Source of the DNA: Verrucomicrobiota bacterium
Lineage (GTDB): Bacteria > Verrucomicrobiota > Verrucomicrobiia > Limisphaerales > UBA9464
Direction: 5' to 3'
DNA: 64,000 nt
Assembly (NCBI GenBank): GCA_017309115.1
Contig: JAFLEF010000004.1
Span: 171,458-235,457 of the forward strand
Shown: piece after piece, positions 35,575 through 44,180 of the stretch
Numbering within the stretch: position 1 is the stretch's first letter
Layout of the letters: every line of letters begins with the position of its first letter
Made by a program: the position numbers and the translations under genes
The notes under the pieces: model-generated
What the model saw: the letters and a program-made list of their open reading frames with translations, nothing else
Database searches by the model: none
Told to the model about the DNA's origin: nothing

Positions 35575-36270
35575 CTAAAGTTTCGACCGATTCTCGAGCG
35601 CAAAGCGAAGTAGCGACTGGGCTCCTCGGAGTCCGAGTCGCTCGCCAATTCGAGCCCGATGACTGTCCACTGTCCGCGGACTGACGCACAGTTCCTGGGC
35701 AATTTCCTTCGTGGTCCGATTGGCACCGATCAACCGCAGAATGCGTCGTTCCGAAGGCGTCAGTAAGTCCAGTTTGGAACCGGGCGCGGGGCGGCGCGGC
35801 CCCTTGGGAAGCAAAAATCCGCGCAAGCTGTTGCTGAGAAAGAATCCCCCCACCCTGACCGCCTGAATGGCGATCAGGATCTCCTGATTGGCATTATCCT
35901 TCAGGACATACGCCGCCGCCCCATTCTCCACCGCCGCCTCAAAATAGCTTTCCTCGCGATGCATCGTCAGGACCACGGCAGCGGTGACCGGGCACTGCTC
36001 TCGACACACCGTCAACAACTCCAATCCGGATCCCGTTTTGAGCCGAAGATCAATCACCGCCACATCTGGTTGAAGGGACACCAACAGATCCGAGGCTTCG
36101 GCGAAATCTCCCGTTTCTCCCACCACCGAATGGCCCGGTGTCTCCCCGATAAGGCTCGTCAAGCCCCGACGCACAATTGGATGGTCATCAACGATAAACA
36201 CACGCGACACGGGGGAATCCCATACATCCAGAACTGTATTTAGCAAGACTGCCCCGGCTCTAACCGCCAT
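35575..36270 (-). CDS. Orphan NarL/FixJ-family response regulator
   Basis: A 231-residue regulator: receiver domain with VFIVDDHPIVRRG, phospho-acceptor Asp74 in VAVIDLRLKTG and Lys in YVLKDNA, then a LuxR-type helix-turn-helix (TPSERRILRLIGANRTTKEI, VSPRTVDSHRARI). The ATG at 36270 follows AGGACC; a GTG at 36210 (start VSRVFIVDD) is an alternative. No histidine kinase is adjacent, unlike the pair at 5614-10427. The secreted cluster begins 254 bases downstream in the same direction, so it may control that cluster or share its transcript; this is positional inference. Confidence 0.88.
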   Translation of the reverse strand: MAVRAGAVLLNTVLDVWDSPVSRVFIVDDHPIVRRGLTSLIGETPGHSVVGETGDFAEASDLLVSLQPDVAVIDLRLKTGSGLELLTVCREQCPVTAAVVLTMHREESYFEAAVENGAAAYVLKDNANQEILIAIQAVRVGGFFLSNSLRGFLLPKGPRRPAPGSKLDLLTPSERRILRLIGANRTTKEIAQELCVSPRTVDSHRARIGERLGLRGAQSLLRFALENRSKL

Positions 36271-36341
36271 TCGGTCCTATCCCTTCCGACCGACCTCTAA
36301 ACCAAGGCGAGCCTTGCGGCCCACCCCACCTCCCGCTGACG

Positions 36342-37487
36342 ATGGCCCCACACATGAAGGACGTCGTGAAAGTCGGAATCATTGGGGGAGGTCTGATGGG
36401 TCGGGAAGCCGCCAGCGCGTTTGCCCGCTGGTTCGTGCTCGAGAACTTCCCGGTGCGGGTCCAACTCGTGGCCGTCTGCGACTTGCAGGACAAGCTGCTC
36501 GATTGGTTCCGCCAGGTGCCAACGGTCACGTTGCTCACCAAAAACCACCAGGAACTGCTGGCTTCTCCCGACGTCGATGTCGTGTACGTCGCCGTGCCGC
36601 ACAACCTCCACGAAGCGCTCTATTTGGACGTCCTGGCCGCCGGTAAGGATCTGCTCGCGGAAAAACCCTTCGGCATCGACCTGGCAGCCGCCCGCCGCAT
36701 CCGGGAGGCCGCGGCGAAGTCGGGACGGTTCGTTCGGTGCAGTTCGGAGTTTCCCTTCCTGCCCGGAGCGCAACGGGTGATGGACTTCGCCCGATCCGGA
36801 AAACTCGGGCATTTACTCGAAGTCCGCTCGTGTTTCTGGCACGCCAGCGATCTGGATCCCACCAAGCCGGTGAACTGGAAGCGGCAGGTCAAATTCTGCG
36901 GCGAAATCGGGGTCATGGGCGACCTCGGCATGCACGTGGTGCACGTGCCGCTGCGGTTGGGTTGGGATCCGGTTCGCACCTACGCCCAACTCCAAAAGGT
37001 CTACACCGAACGACCCGACGGTAAAGGCGGGATGGCCCCCTGCGACACCTGGGACAATGCGATGCTGCATTGCGATCTCGAGGTCGAAGGCCGGACGGTA
37101 CCGATGCGTCTGGAAATGAAACGACTCGCTCCGGGAGCCACCAACACCTGGTGGATTGAAGTCCTGGGAACCGATGGCGGCGCCCGCTATTCGACGGCCG
37201 AACCCAAGTCGCTGTGGTTGTTCGAGCGGCAAAAGGAACAGCGCTGGACCCGAATTGATCTGGGGTTCCAAACCCCGTTCCCGACCATCACCGGCGGCAT
37301 CTTCGAACCCGGCTTTCCCGACTGCTTCCTACAAATGTGGGCGGCCTATGCCGCCGAACGGGCTGGCGCCCTGGGTCAGCGAACCGGGTGTGTGACTCCC
37401 GACGAAGCGGTCCGCAGCCACGAGATCTTCGCCGCCGCCTTGGAGTCGCACCGGACGCGCGCCGCCGTCTCGCTCGCTCGGGCGTAG
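36342..37487 (+). CDS. Gfo/Idh/MocA-family NAD(P)-dependent oxidoreductase
   Basis: A 381-residue cytosolic dehydrogenase with the N-terminal dinucleotide motif VGIIGGGLMG (residues 11-20), VYVAVPHNLHEAL and DLLAEKPFGID, whose EKP lysine is the family's typical catalytic/binding residue. The C-terminal alpha/beta domain includes GVMGDLGMHVVHVPLRLGWDP, where the GDLGxH histidine fits the substrate site. There is no Tat signal. Substrates in the family are sugars, inositols or related compounds; which one is unclear. The ATG at 36342 is used; the ATG at 36354 (MKDVVKVGIIGG) is a close alternative. Transcribed alone, divergent from the orphan regulator. Confidence 0.9.
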   Translation: MAPHMKDVVKVGIIGGGLMGREAASAFARWFVLENFPVRVQLVAVCDLQDKLLDWFRQVPTVTLLTKNHQELLASPDVDVVYVAVPHNLHEALYLDVLAAGKDLLAEKPFGIDLAAARRIREAAAKSGRFVRCSSEFPFLPGAQRVMDFARSGKLGHLLEVRSCFWHASDLDPTKPVNWKRQVKFCGEIGVMGDLGMHVVHVPLRLGWDPVRTYAQLQKVYTERPDGKGGMAPCDTWDNAMLHCDLEVEGRTVPMRLEMKRLAPGATNTWWIEVLGTDGGARYSTAEPKSLWLFERQKEQRWTRIDLGFQTPFPTITGGIFEPGFPDCFLQMWAAYAAERAGALGQRTGCVTPDEAVRSHEIFAAALESHRTRAAVSLARA

Positions 37488-37493
37488 CCACGA

Positions 37494-37660
37494 ACCAGCT
37501 GAGAGCTGAGAGAAAAAAGCCTGGTAGGGCGACGCTCCGCGGAACCGTCCGCTCGTGGACTCCTTACGCATCATTTCGCCGAGACACGAACGGCTCGGTG
37601 TAACCTCGCCCTACCATTCTTCCCCTTCCGACCTCTCAGCTCTCAGCTCTCAGCTGATTC
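37494..37660. repeat. Foldback element flanked by AGCTGAG heptamers
   Basis: The left side begins ACCAGCTGAGAGCTGAGAG and the right side ends CTCTCAGCTCTCAGCTGATT, a near-perfect inverted pair built of a 7-bp unit. Inside lies a second inverted pair, GGTAGGGCGA (about 37522-37531) against TCGCCCTACC, followed by imperfect complementarity through CCGTCCGCTCGTG and CACGAACGGCTCGG. It has the same plan as the elements at 13501 and 41581: heptamers outside and a GC-rich palindrome inside. Confidence 0.7.
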
Positions 37661-37673
37661 CAAAATGCATAAG

Positions 37674-37701
37674 GCCGCCGTCGGATTGCTCCGACGGCGG
37701 C
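37674..37701. terminator. Perfect 12-bp GC-rich hairpin
   Basis: GCCGCCGTCGGA and TCCGACGGCGGC flank a TTGC loop with no mismatch. ACAATTTT follows on the plus strand and a CATTTTGG stretch on the minus strand, so the U-tract is weak in both directions. It probably ends transcription from the oxidoreductase gene or acts as a barrier next to the foldback element. Confidence 0.6.
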
Positions 37702-38060
37702 ACAATTTTCAGATGGCCGCTATCACCCCGGTCATCCGGAGGTGGTTGAGTAGCGCAGTTCAGTTCTTCCGCTGCCTCCAGGCGAGCCACAGCCAGGTGA
37801 CAACGACCATCGAGACCTTCTAGAGCGTCCGAAGTGCCAGTTGGAATTCCTTTCAAATGTGCAAAATGCCAGCCCATTCGAATCTCCCGTCGACTCCGTA
37901 AACCTGCTATTTTCCAGCTGTTTATGGCGGCCTGCTCAGATACTTCTCCCCAGTTCCCGAATCCAGCCAACCTGGGGCGAACTGGGACCGAAACTGAGAA
38001 TCTCCGGCCTCGGTGGCACGCAGACTGGCTGAAACCTTCTCAATCGCGGAGTATTCCGGC

Positions 38061-39425
38061 GTGGCTCAGGATGACCTTTTCGGCAATCGGCCGACCGACC
38101 CGCCCTCGGAGGCGCCGTCGGCCACCGGACGCGCAACCAGCGCCGCTCCCCTGGCGGCCCGGATGCGGCCCCGAAATCTTTCCGAATACGCCGGCCAATC
38201 GCATATCCTGGGTCCCGGCCAACTACTGCGACGCGCTATCGAGGCTGATCGCATTCAATCTCTGATCTTCTACGGCCCCCCCGGCACCGGAAAAACCTCC
38301 CTGGCCCAGATCATCGCCACCCAGACCAAAGCCCGCTTCGAACGGCTCAGCGGCGTGGAATCCAATGTCGCCGACATGCGCCGCGTGCTCAGTGGCGCCA
38401 GTCATCGCCTCCTCAATACGGGTCAGCCCACCCTGCTGTTCATCGACGAGATCCATCGCTTCAACAAGTCCCAGCAGGATGTGCTACTGCCGGATGTGGA
38501 AAGCGGGGTCATCAAGCTGGTCGGTGCCACCACCCACAACCCGTTCTTCTTCGTCAATTCCCCGCTGGTTTCCCGTTCCCAGATTTTCGAACTGCGGCCG
38601 CTGACCGAAGCGGAACTGTTGGCGCTCCTGACCCGGGCACTGGCGGATACTGAGCGCGGCCTGGGTCATCAGCCGGTGGAGGCCGCCCCGGAAGCCTTGG
38701 AACACCTGGCCCGAGTGTCTGATGGCGACGCCCGCAAGGCCTTGAATTCCCTGGAGATTGCCGTGCTCACCACCCCGCCGGGAGCTGATGGACGCATTCG
38801 CATCGATCTCGCCGTGGCGGAGCAGTCGATCCAGAAGAAGGCCATCGTCTATGACGGCGACGGGGATGCCCACTACGACACGATCAGCGCCTTCATCAAA
38901 TCCATGCGTGGATCCGATCCGGACGCGGCGCTGTACTGGTTGGCCAAGATGATTCACGCCGGGGAGGATCCCCGCTTCATCGCGCGCCGGCTCATGGTAC
39001 ATGCGGCGGAAGATGTGGGCTTGGCCGATCCAATGGCATTGGTGTTGGCCACGTCGGCCTGTCAGGCGGCTGAGGTGATTGGATGGCCGGAGGCGCGGAT
39101 TCCGATTGCCGAAGCCGCGCTGTACATCGCCACCGCGCACAAGAGCAACACCGTGATCAAGGCGATCGACGCGGCCCTGGAGGATGTCCGCAGTGGCCGG
39201 ACCCTGACCGTGCCCGAGCATCTGCGGGACGCCCACTACGCAGGCGCCAAGCGGTTGGGTCATGGCGAGGGCTACCAATACGCCCACAATTTTGCGGGGC
39301 ATCACGTGGCCCAGGATTACCTCGGCGCCGAGCGTCGCTTCTACGAGCCCACCGAACAGGGCGTGGAGAAGAAGATCAAGGAACGGCTTGATCGCTGGCG
39401 CGCAGCGCGGGCGGCCGCGACATGA
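38061..39425 (+). CDS. rarA: Replication-associated recombination protein A (RarA/MgsA AAA+ ATPase)
   Basis: A 454-residue clamp-loader-like AAA+ protein. It shows MRPRNLSEYAGQSHILGPGQ, the Walker A motif GPPGTGKTS (about 73-80), Walker B FIDEIHRFNKSQQDVLLP, GATTHNPFFFVNSPLVSRSQ and the C-terminal tetramerisation region with YDGDGDAHYDTISAFIKSMR, and YQYAHNFAGHH. RarA acts at stalled replication forks with SSB. The GTG at 38061 gives MAQDDLFGNRP, a usual family beginning, and follows GGAG; the frame is open to 38013. The stop overlaps the next gene's ATG. Confidence 0.93.
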   Translation: MAQDDLFGNRPTDPPSEAPSATGRATSAAPLAARMRPRNLSEYAGQSHILGPGQLLRRAIEADRIQSLIFYGPPGTGKTSLAQIIATQTKARFERLSGVESNVADMRRVLSGASHRLLNTGQPTLLFIDEIHRFNKSQQDVLLPDVESGVIKLVGATTHNPFFFVNSPLVSRSQIFELRPLTEAELLALLTRALADTERGLGHQPVEAAPEALEHLARVSDGDARKALNSLEIAVLTTPPGADGRIRIDLAVAEQSIQKKAIVYDGDGDAHYDTISAFIKSMRGSDPDAALYWLAKMIHAGEDPRFIARRLMVHAAEDVGLADPMALVLATSACQAAEVIGWPEARIPIAEAALYIATAHKSNTVIKAIDAALEDVRSGRTLTVPEHLRDAHYAGAKRLGHGEGYQYAHNFAGHHVAQDYLGAERRFYEPTEQGVEKKIKERLDRWRAARAAAT

Positions 39426-40006
39426 GCACGCCCACCAAAACTGAGCTGCGTCAGGAGATGCGCGCCCGGCTCCGGCAGATTCCGGAGGCGGAACGGGCCG
39501 AACGTTCGACGCATCTTCGGCAACGAATCCTCGCCCTGCCCCACTGGCGGTTCTCGCGAACCGTCCTGCTGTTTGCGCCCCGGATGGACGAGCCGGATAT
39601 CTGGCCGTTGGTCCGGTCGGCGTTGGACGAAGGCAAGACGGTGACCCTACCCTCCTTCGATCCGGTTTCGGGGGTCTATGGTGCGCGGCGGGTTCAGGAT
39701 CCGGCCTCGGATTTAATGTCGGGACGGTTTGGGGTTCGGGAGCCGGGCCGGAGCTGTTCTGAAGTTTCGTTGCCGGTACTGGACTTGGTCTTGGTTCCCG
39801 GGCTAGCGTTCACGAGCGAAGGTGGTCGCTTGGGCCGGGGCGGAGGATTCTACGACCGATTGCTGGCAGCCACCGGAGCGCTGAGGGTGGGGGTCGGGAT
39901 GGATGAGCAGATCGTCCCCTGGGTCCCGCTTGAACCACACGACCTGTCGCTGGACTACATTATGACGCCTTCCGCTACCTACCCCGGACCGGGACGTCAG
40001 GCCTGA
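39422..40006 (+). CDS. 5-formyltetrahydrofolate cyclo-ligase
   Basis: A 194-residue enzyme of one-carbon metabolism that converts 5-formyl-THF to 5,10-methenyl-THF with ATP. The N-terminal basic helix (KTELRQEMRARLRQ) and the C-terminal signature GGRLGRGGGFYDRLL, which binds ATP and folate, are clear, with DLVLVPGLAFTSEG just before. The ATG overlaps the rarA stop by four bases. The rny gene begins four bases after its stop, so rarA, this gene and rny probably form one transcript. Confidence 0.92.
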   Translation: MSTPTKTELRQEMRARLRQIPEAERAERSTHLRQRILALPHWRFSRTVLLFAPRMDEPDIWPLVRSALDEGKTVTLPSFDPVSGVYGARRVQDPASDLMSGRFGVREPGRSCSEVSLPVLDLVLVPGLAFTSEGGRLGRGGGFYDRLLAATGALRVGVGMDEQIVPWVPLEPHDLSLDYIMTPSATYPGPGRQA

Positions 40007-40010
40007 TCGA

Positions 40011-41570
40011 ATGCAACTGGATGTCATCCTGCCAGTACTGGGAGCGGGCGCGGCGGGATTCGGAATTGCCTATGCATTCTCGCTCCTGAAGGACCGGGCC
40101 GTCCGCGCCGAACGCATTGCGCACGAACAATCCTTGCGGGAGCAGCTCCGAAAGGAAAGCGAAGCGGCCGCCTTGGCTGCCCGGGTGGCCGCGCAAGAGC
40201 AGCTCAACCGCGAACGGGCCGACCTCGACAAGGCCTTGTCTTCCCAACGCGAGTCCCTCAACACCGAGGAGCAGCGACTGGCCGAGCGCGAAGCCGTGGT
40301 GAACCGTCAACTTGATCGCTTCGCCCAGGTGGAACAGGAACTCCGGCAGCGCAACGAAGCCCTGGAGCAGTCCCGCACCGCCCTGGAAACCGAACGCCAA
40401 CTCCTGCGCCAGCAAACCTCCGAAGCCCGCGCCCGCTTGGAATCCGTGGCCCAACTGGACACGACCTCCGCCCGAACCCTGCTGCTCAAGGAAGTTGAAC
40501 GGGAATCGGCCAAGGACGCCGCTGATCTTAGCCGGCACATTCTCGAGGACGTCCGCCGCCGTTCGGAGGCCGAGGCCAAACGCATTCTCGCCATTACGCT
40601 GCAACGGTGCGCCGCCACCCAGACCTTCGAGTCCACCACCGCCACCGTCGCCCTGACCGGCGATGACATGAAGGGACGTATCATTGGTCGGGAAGGTCGA
40701 AACATCCGGGCCTTTGAAGCTATCACCGGCGTCACGGTCCTCGTCGATGACACTCCGAACGCGGTGGTGTTGTCGGCCTTCGATCCAGTGCGGCGGGAAG
40801 CGGCCCGACTGGCCATGGAACGGCTGATTCTGGACGGCCGGATCCATCCCACCCGCATCGAGGAAGTGGTTAACGCCGTCAACGCGGAGATGGACGGGTT
40901 CATCCTGCAAACGGGCGAGAGCGCGGTGGCCCGGGCTGGTTTGCCACCAATGCTCCCGGAGATCTGCCAGATGCTCGGCAAACTCCACTTTCGTCACAGC
41001 TATTCGCAAAACGTCCTGCATCACTCCGTGGAAGTGGCCCACCTCGCAGGACTCATGGCGGCGGAAATGGGCGAGGACATCTACGCCGCCAAACGGGCTG
41101 GATTGCTCCATGATCTGGGCAAGGCGTTGTCGCATGAAATTGAAGGTCCCCACGCCTTGGTGGGAGCCGACTTCCTCAAGCGCCACGGCGAACCCCCAGA
41201 TATCGTCAACGCCGTCGCGTCGCATCACGACGAAGTCCCGCACGAAAATCTGATCGGCATCCTGGTGTCCGCAGCCGATGCCATCAGCGCCAGCCGGCCG
41301 GGCAGCCGCAGCGAGAGCATGACCACTTATCTCCAACGGCTCGACAATCTGGAGAAGATCGCTCTGAGCTTCCCCGGCGTGGAGAAGGCCTTCGCGGTCC
41401 AAGCCGGACGCGAACTCCGGGTGATCGTGCGACCGGATCAGGTAGATGACTCCGTCTCGCATCAACTAGCGCGTCAGATGGCGCGGAAGATTGAAGAAGA
41501 GCTCCTGTATCCCGGCCAGATCCGCATCACGGTCATTCGTGAAACCCGCTGCGTGGAGTACGCGAAGTAG
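40011..41570 (+). CDS. rny: Ribonuclease Y
   Basis: A 519-residue membrane-anchored endoribonuclease initiating bulk mRNA decay. In order: an N-terminal membrane helix (VILPVLGAGAAGFGIAYAF), a long Gln/Glu/Arg coiled coil (about 25-190), a KH domain (GRIIGREGRNIRAFEAITGV, about 222-285) and an HD domain with HHSVEVAHLAGLM and AGLLHDLGKAL (about 340-370), followed by VASHHDE. The C-terminus IRITVIRETRCVEYAK is typical. Length matches the family (about 520). It is convergent with shc across a foldback element. Confidence 0.96.
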   Translation: MQLDVILPVLGAGAAGFGIAYAFSLLKDRAVRAERIAHEQSLREQLRKESEAAALAARVAAQEQLNRERADLDKALSSQRESLNTEEQRLAEREAVVNRQLDRFAQVEQELRQRNEALEQSRTALETERQLLRQQTSEARARLESVAQLDTTSARTLLLKEVERESAKDAADLSRHILEDVRRRSEAEAKRILAITLQRCAATQTFESTTATVALTGDDMKGRIIGREGRNIRAFEAITGVTVLVDDTPNAVVLSAFDPVRREAARLAMERLILDGRIHPTRIEEVVNAVNAEMDGFILQTGESAVARAGLPPMLPEICQMLGKLHFRHSYSQNVLHHSVEVAHLAGLMAAEMGEDIYAAKRAGLLHDLGKALSHEIEGPHALVGADFLKRHGEPPDIVNAVASHHDEVPHENLIGILVSAADAISASRPGSRSESMTTYLQRLDNLEKIALSFPGVEKAFAVQAGRELRVIVRPDQVDDSVSHQLARQMARKIEEELLYPGQIRITVIRETRCVEYAK

Positions 41571-41801
41571 CCGATTTAAAAACGGTAAGGGGTAAGCGGT
41601 AAGCGGTAAGGAAACGCGAAGCGCGGTCGGGCGAGGAGCCTCCTCCGACCGGAGCGCTGGCGTCTCGCCGGCCAGTGTCCGAAGACGGGAGGAGGCGTGC
41701 AAACCGAGCCGGCGAGACGCCAGCGCTCCCAGTCGACCACGCTTCGCGTCGCGCTTTCCCCTTACCAGCTTTACCTCTCAGCTCTCAGCTCTCAGCTTTC
41801 C
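41571..41801. other. Convergent intergenic space between rny and shc
   Basis: The whole gap between the two stop codons is occupied by the repeat element described separately; no gene is supported. The heptamers and palindrome start within about 15 bases of the rny stop. Confidence 0.6.
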
Positions 41802-41810
41802 TCACAGCCG
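41581..41810. repeat. Foldback element with perfect 22-bp inner palindrome and heptamer tracts
   Basis: Left: tandem GGTAAGN heptamers (about 41583-41611). Inner left arm GGAGCGCTGGCGTCTCGCCG plus GC (41651-41672) is the exact reverse complement of 41708-41729, with a 35-base loop. Outside it, CGCGAAGCGCGGTCG pairs with CGACCACGCTTCGCG at one mismatch. Right: CCCCTTACC answers the GGTAAGG heptamers, then CTCAGCT is repeated three times (about 41770-41795). The right end runs into the last codons of shc. This is the most regular of the three foldbacks. Confidence 0.8.
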
Positions 41811-43799
41811 AATATCGCCCGCTTCCCCACCGCGCAACAATTTGCGGTAAGTCGCCAGGGCCAGCAGCGGCCAGGAATTCCGGTACATGTCGTACTTCAG
41901 ATAGAACACCTGGGGGAATCCGGTACCAGTAATCTCCTCTTCCGTCCAAGACCCATCCTCGTTCTGGGTTTGGATGAGATGCTCGATGCCGCGCTTGAGC
42001 GCCGGATCATCGGGATTGCCAAATGCACACAAGCCCATCACAGCCCAGGCCGTTTGCGAAGGAGTGCTCGGTCCGATGCCCTTGAAGATGGGGTCGTCAT
42101 AAGTGTTGCAGCGTTCGCCCCAACCACCATCGGGTTGCTGAACCTTGATCAACCATTCCCGCGCCCGCTGGAGCCAGGGCTGATCCATATCCACCCGCAT
42201 CGCTTTTACCCCACGCAACACCTGCCAGGTGCCGTAAATGTAGTTCACGCCCCAGCGACCAAACCAGGAACCGTCTTTCTCTTGAGTCTTTATGAGGAAG
42301 CGCATGGCTTCCTTCACCTGCGGATGATCGAGCGAGTAACCTTCGTAGCCCAAAAGTTCGAGAATGCGCGCCGTGATGTCGGCGCATTCCGGATCCAGCA
42401 TCGCGTTGTGATCGGCGAACGGCACTTTCTCCAGAATTGAATTGGTGCAGTCCTTGTCGAAGGCGGCCCATCCCCCGTCGCGGCACTGGAAGGCCATTAG
42501 CCACTTCAAGCCCCGATCAAAACAGGCGTCCCGCCGGGCCCGGTCATCGGTGGGGATCCCCCGCAGTGCCAGTAGCACCATTGCGGTATCGTCCACATCG
42601 GGATTCCACTTGTTATCAAACTCGAAGACCCAACCGGACGGTTCCACGTCGACCGGATTTTTGTGATACCAATCGCCCCGGAAGCGAATCTCCTTGTCCA
42701 TCAGCCACGACCCTGCGCGTTTCACTTTCGGATGATCCGCCGGCACGCCCGATTCGCGCAGACAGATCTCGACAATCGCCGTGTCCCACACCGGAGACAT
42801 ACAGGGCTCGATCCGAACCGAATCCGGCTCGTGATGCATCAGCTTCAGCAGCTCGCCGTGGGCGCGAACGACCTGCGGATGGTCATCGGGATAACCCAAG
42901 GCCTTGAGGGCGATGAGTGAATTCAGAATGGCCGGAAAGATGGCGGCCAAACCATCACTGCCCTCGAAACGTTCGAGCATCCATTGCTCCGCCCGCTTCA
43001 GGGCCCGTTGCCGGAACGGATGAAATCCCTTACGAGCGAACCACTCCGCGAGCTTGTGCAACCGATCCAACCAGAGGAAGCCGTTGCGCAGACTGAAATC
43101 GAAATAGCGCGGGCGGAGCGACTCGTTGAGCTCCCATTTTCCGGACGGATACAACTCGTCCAGGTTGACCCCGTTCTCGAGCGGGCGGGTCGGCCGGAAA
43201 TGATTGATGATCGCCAGTGGGATGAGCATGGCGCGGGACCAGTTGCTCATGTCCCAGAAATTGACGTGAAACCATTTACCGATCAGCAGCACCTCGCACG
43301 GAATGGTCGGCACGTGGTGCCACTCCACCAGGCCGATTAGGGCCAGATACAATTTGGAGAAGGTATTCATCCGGGGCACGCCACCCAGGGCGTACGCAGT
43401 CTCGCGAGCCTTGAGCAACCGCGGATCTGTCGCCGGAACACCCGCCAGCTTCAGGGCCAAGTAGGCCTTGATGGTGGCGTTCACTTCGGCCGGACCATTC
43501 GGATAGATGTTCCAACCGCCCCCGGGGAGCTGTTTGCTGAAGATGTGGTTGACCGCCCGCCGCTCCCACTCGCGATCGACCCGTCCCCACCAATGGTAGA
43601 ACGCGACCATGTCCGCCACGAGAGTGACGTCCACGATCAACTCACCGATCCAGTATCCCTCCGACTTTTGCTCGGACAGGAGATACGCTTGAGACCGCGT
43701 GATCGCCTCGTCCAACTTGGGATACGGACGGTTGGATTGGGAAATGCCTGCTTGAGATGCCGCTGATTCCCCAGCGGCTCGAACCGTCGCTACCGACAT
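41802..43799 (-). CDS. shc: Squalene-hopene cyclase
   Basis: A 665-residue enzyme that cyclises squalene to hopene, the first hopanoid. The catalytic motif DVDDTA lies at about 399-404 in WNPDVDDTAMVLLALRG. QW repeats are evident: SEGYWIG near the start, QLPGGGWNIY, QCRDGGWAAF, KDGSWFGRWGVNYIYGTWQV, QPDGGWGE and NEDGSW. It is a monotopic membrane enzyme and has the family's length. The ATG at 43799 is chosen over a GTG at 43850, which adds a non-conserved leader; ribosome sites are weak for both. No other hopanoid or squalene synthesis gene is in the window. Confidence 0.95.
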   Translation of the reverse strand: MSVATVRAAGESAASQAGISQSNRPYPKLDEAITRSQAYLLSEQKSEGYWIGELIVDVTLVADMVAFYHWWGRVDREWERRAVNHIFSKQLPGGGWNIYPNGPAEVNATIKAYLALKLAGVPATDPRLLKARETAYALGGVPRMNTFSKLYLALIGLVEWHHVPTIPCEVLLIGKWFHVNFWDMSNWSRAMLIPLAIINHFRPTRPLENGVNLDELYPSGKWELNESLRPRYFDFSLRNGFLWLDRLHKLAEWFARKGFHPFRQRALKRAEQWMLERFEGSDGLAAIFPAILNSLIALKALGYPDDHPQVVRAHGELLKLMHHEPDSVRIEPCMSPVWDTAIVEICLRESGVPADHPKVKRAGSWLMDKEIRFRGDWYHKNPVDVEPSGWVFEFDNKWNPDVDDTAMVLLALRGIPTDDRARRDACFDRGLKWLMAFQCRDGGWAAFDKDCTNSILEKVPFADHNAMLDPECADITARILELLGYEGYSLDHPQVKEAMRFLIKTQEKDGSWFGRWGVNYIYGTWQVLRGVKAMRVDMDQPWLQRAREWLIKVQQPDGGWGERCNTYDDPIFKGIGPSTPSQTAWAVMGLCAFGNPDDPALKRGIEHLIQTQNEDGSWTEEEITGTGFPQVFYLKYDMYRNSWPLLALATYRKLLRGGEAGDIRL

Positions 43800-44180
43800 G
43801 CCCCCGGAGAATGCGAAGGAAGAACGGAGTGTAAAGAGGATGTTTTGCACCGGAGATCCAGATTCACCGTTCCGGCCGAGTCACAATTGAACGATCTTTT
43901 CCGGTGCGAATACCCCAAATCTAGGACCAAGGAATCCCGACGCCCTCAGCGGCGGCGGATCCGAAGCCGTCGGCGATCGACCTCGGCGACTGACGCCTTC
44001 GGCCAGGAACACTCAGACTTCACCACCAGTTCTCCGACACTCAACAGTACCCTGCATTGTCACCAAAAGAGCCTTGCCGCTAAGGGGTCGATTGTTACCG
44101 TCCTGTCACTTGGCACCGCGATCACCGGCTTCGGTGGAGTGGGCCATTTTTCGCTTATTCCTTCGGCAGAATTCCCACGC
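43800..44180. other. Divergent promoter region between shc and prs
   Basis: About 380 bases separate the two starts. The prs frame is open upstream to 43845 but that extension lacks any PRPP-synthetase homology, so it is treated as leader. I found no clear promoter, riboswitch or operator. Confidence 0.5.

Larger units (their letters stand above)
37488..38060. other. Intergenic region with foldback element and hairpin; no gene supported
   Basis: It contains the heptamer-associated foldback at 37494-37660 and the strong hairpin at 37674-37701. A minus-strand open frame at 37650-37970 covers part of it but overlaps the repeat and has no recognisable domain, so it is not called. The remaining 300 bases before rarA show nothing I can name. 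Confidence 0.6.

Noticed and set aside
37650-37970. 106-codon minus-strand frame before rarA
   Set aside because: Its end lies in the hairpin and repeat region and it shows no recognisable family; treated as chance.
13601-41795. CRISPR array suggested by short tandem repeats in the gaps
   Set aside because: The units are 7 bases with no spacers and there are no cas genes; they are simple heptamer tandems.
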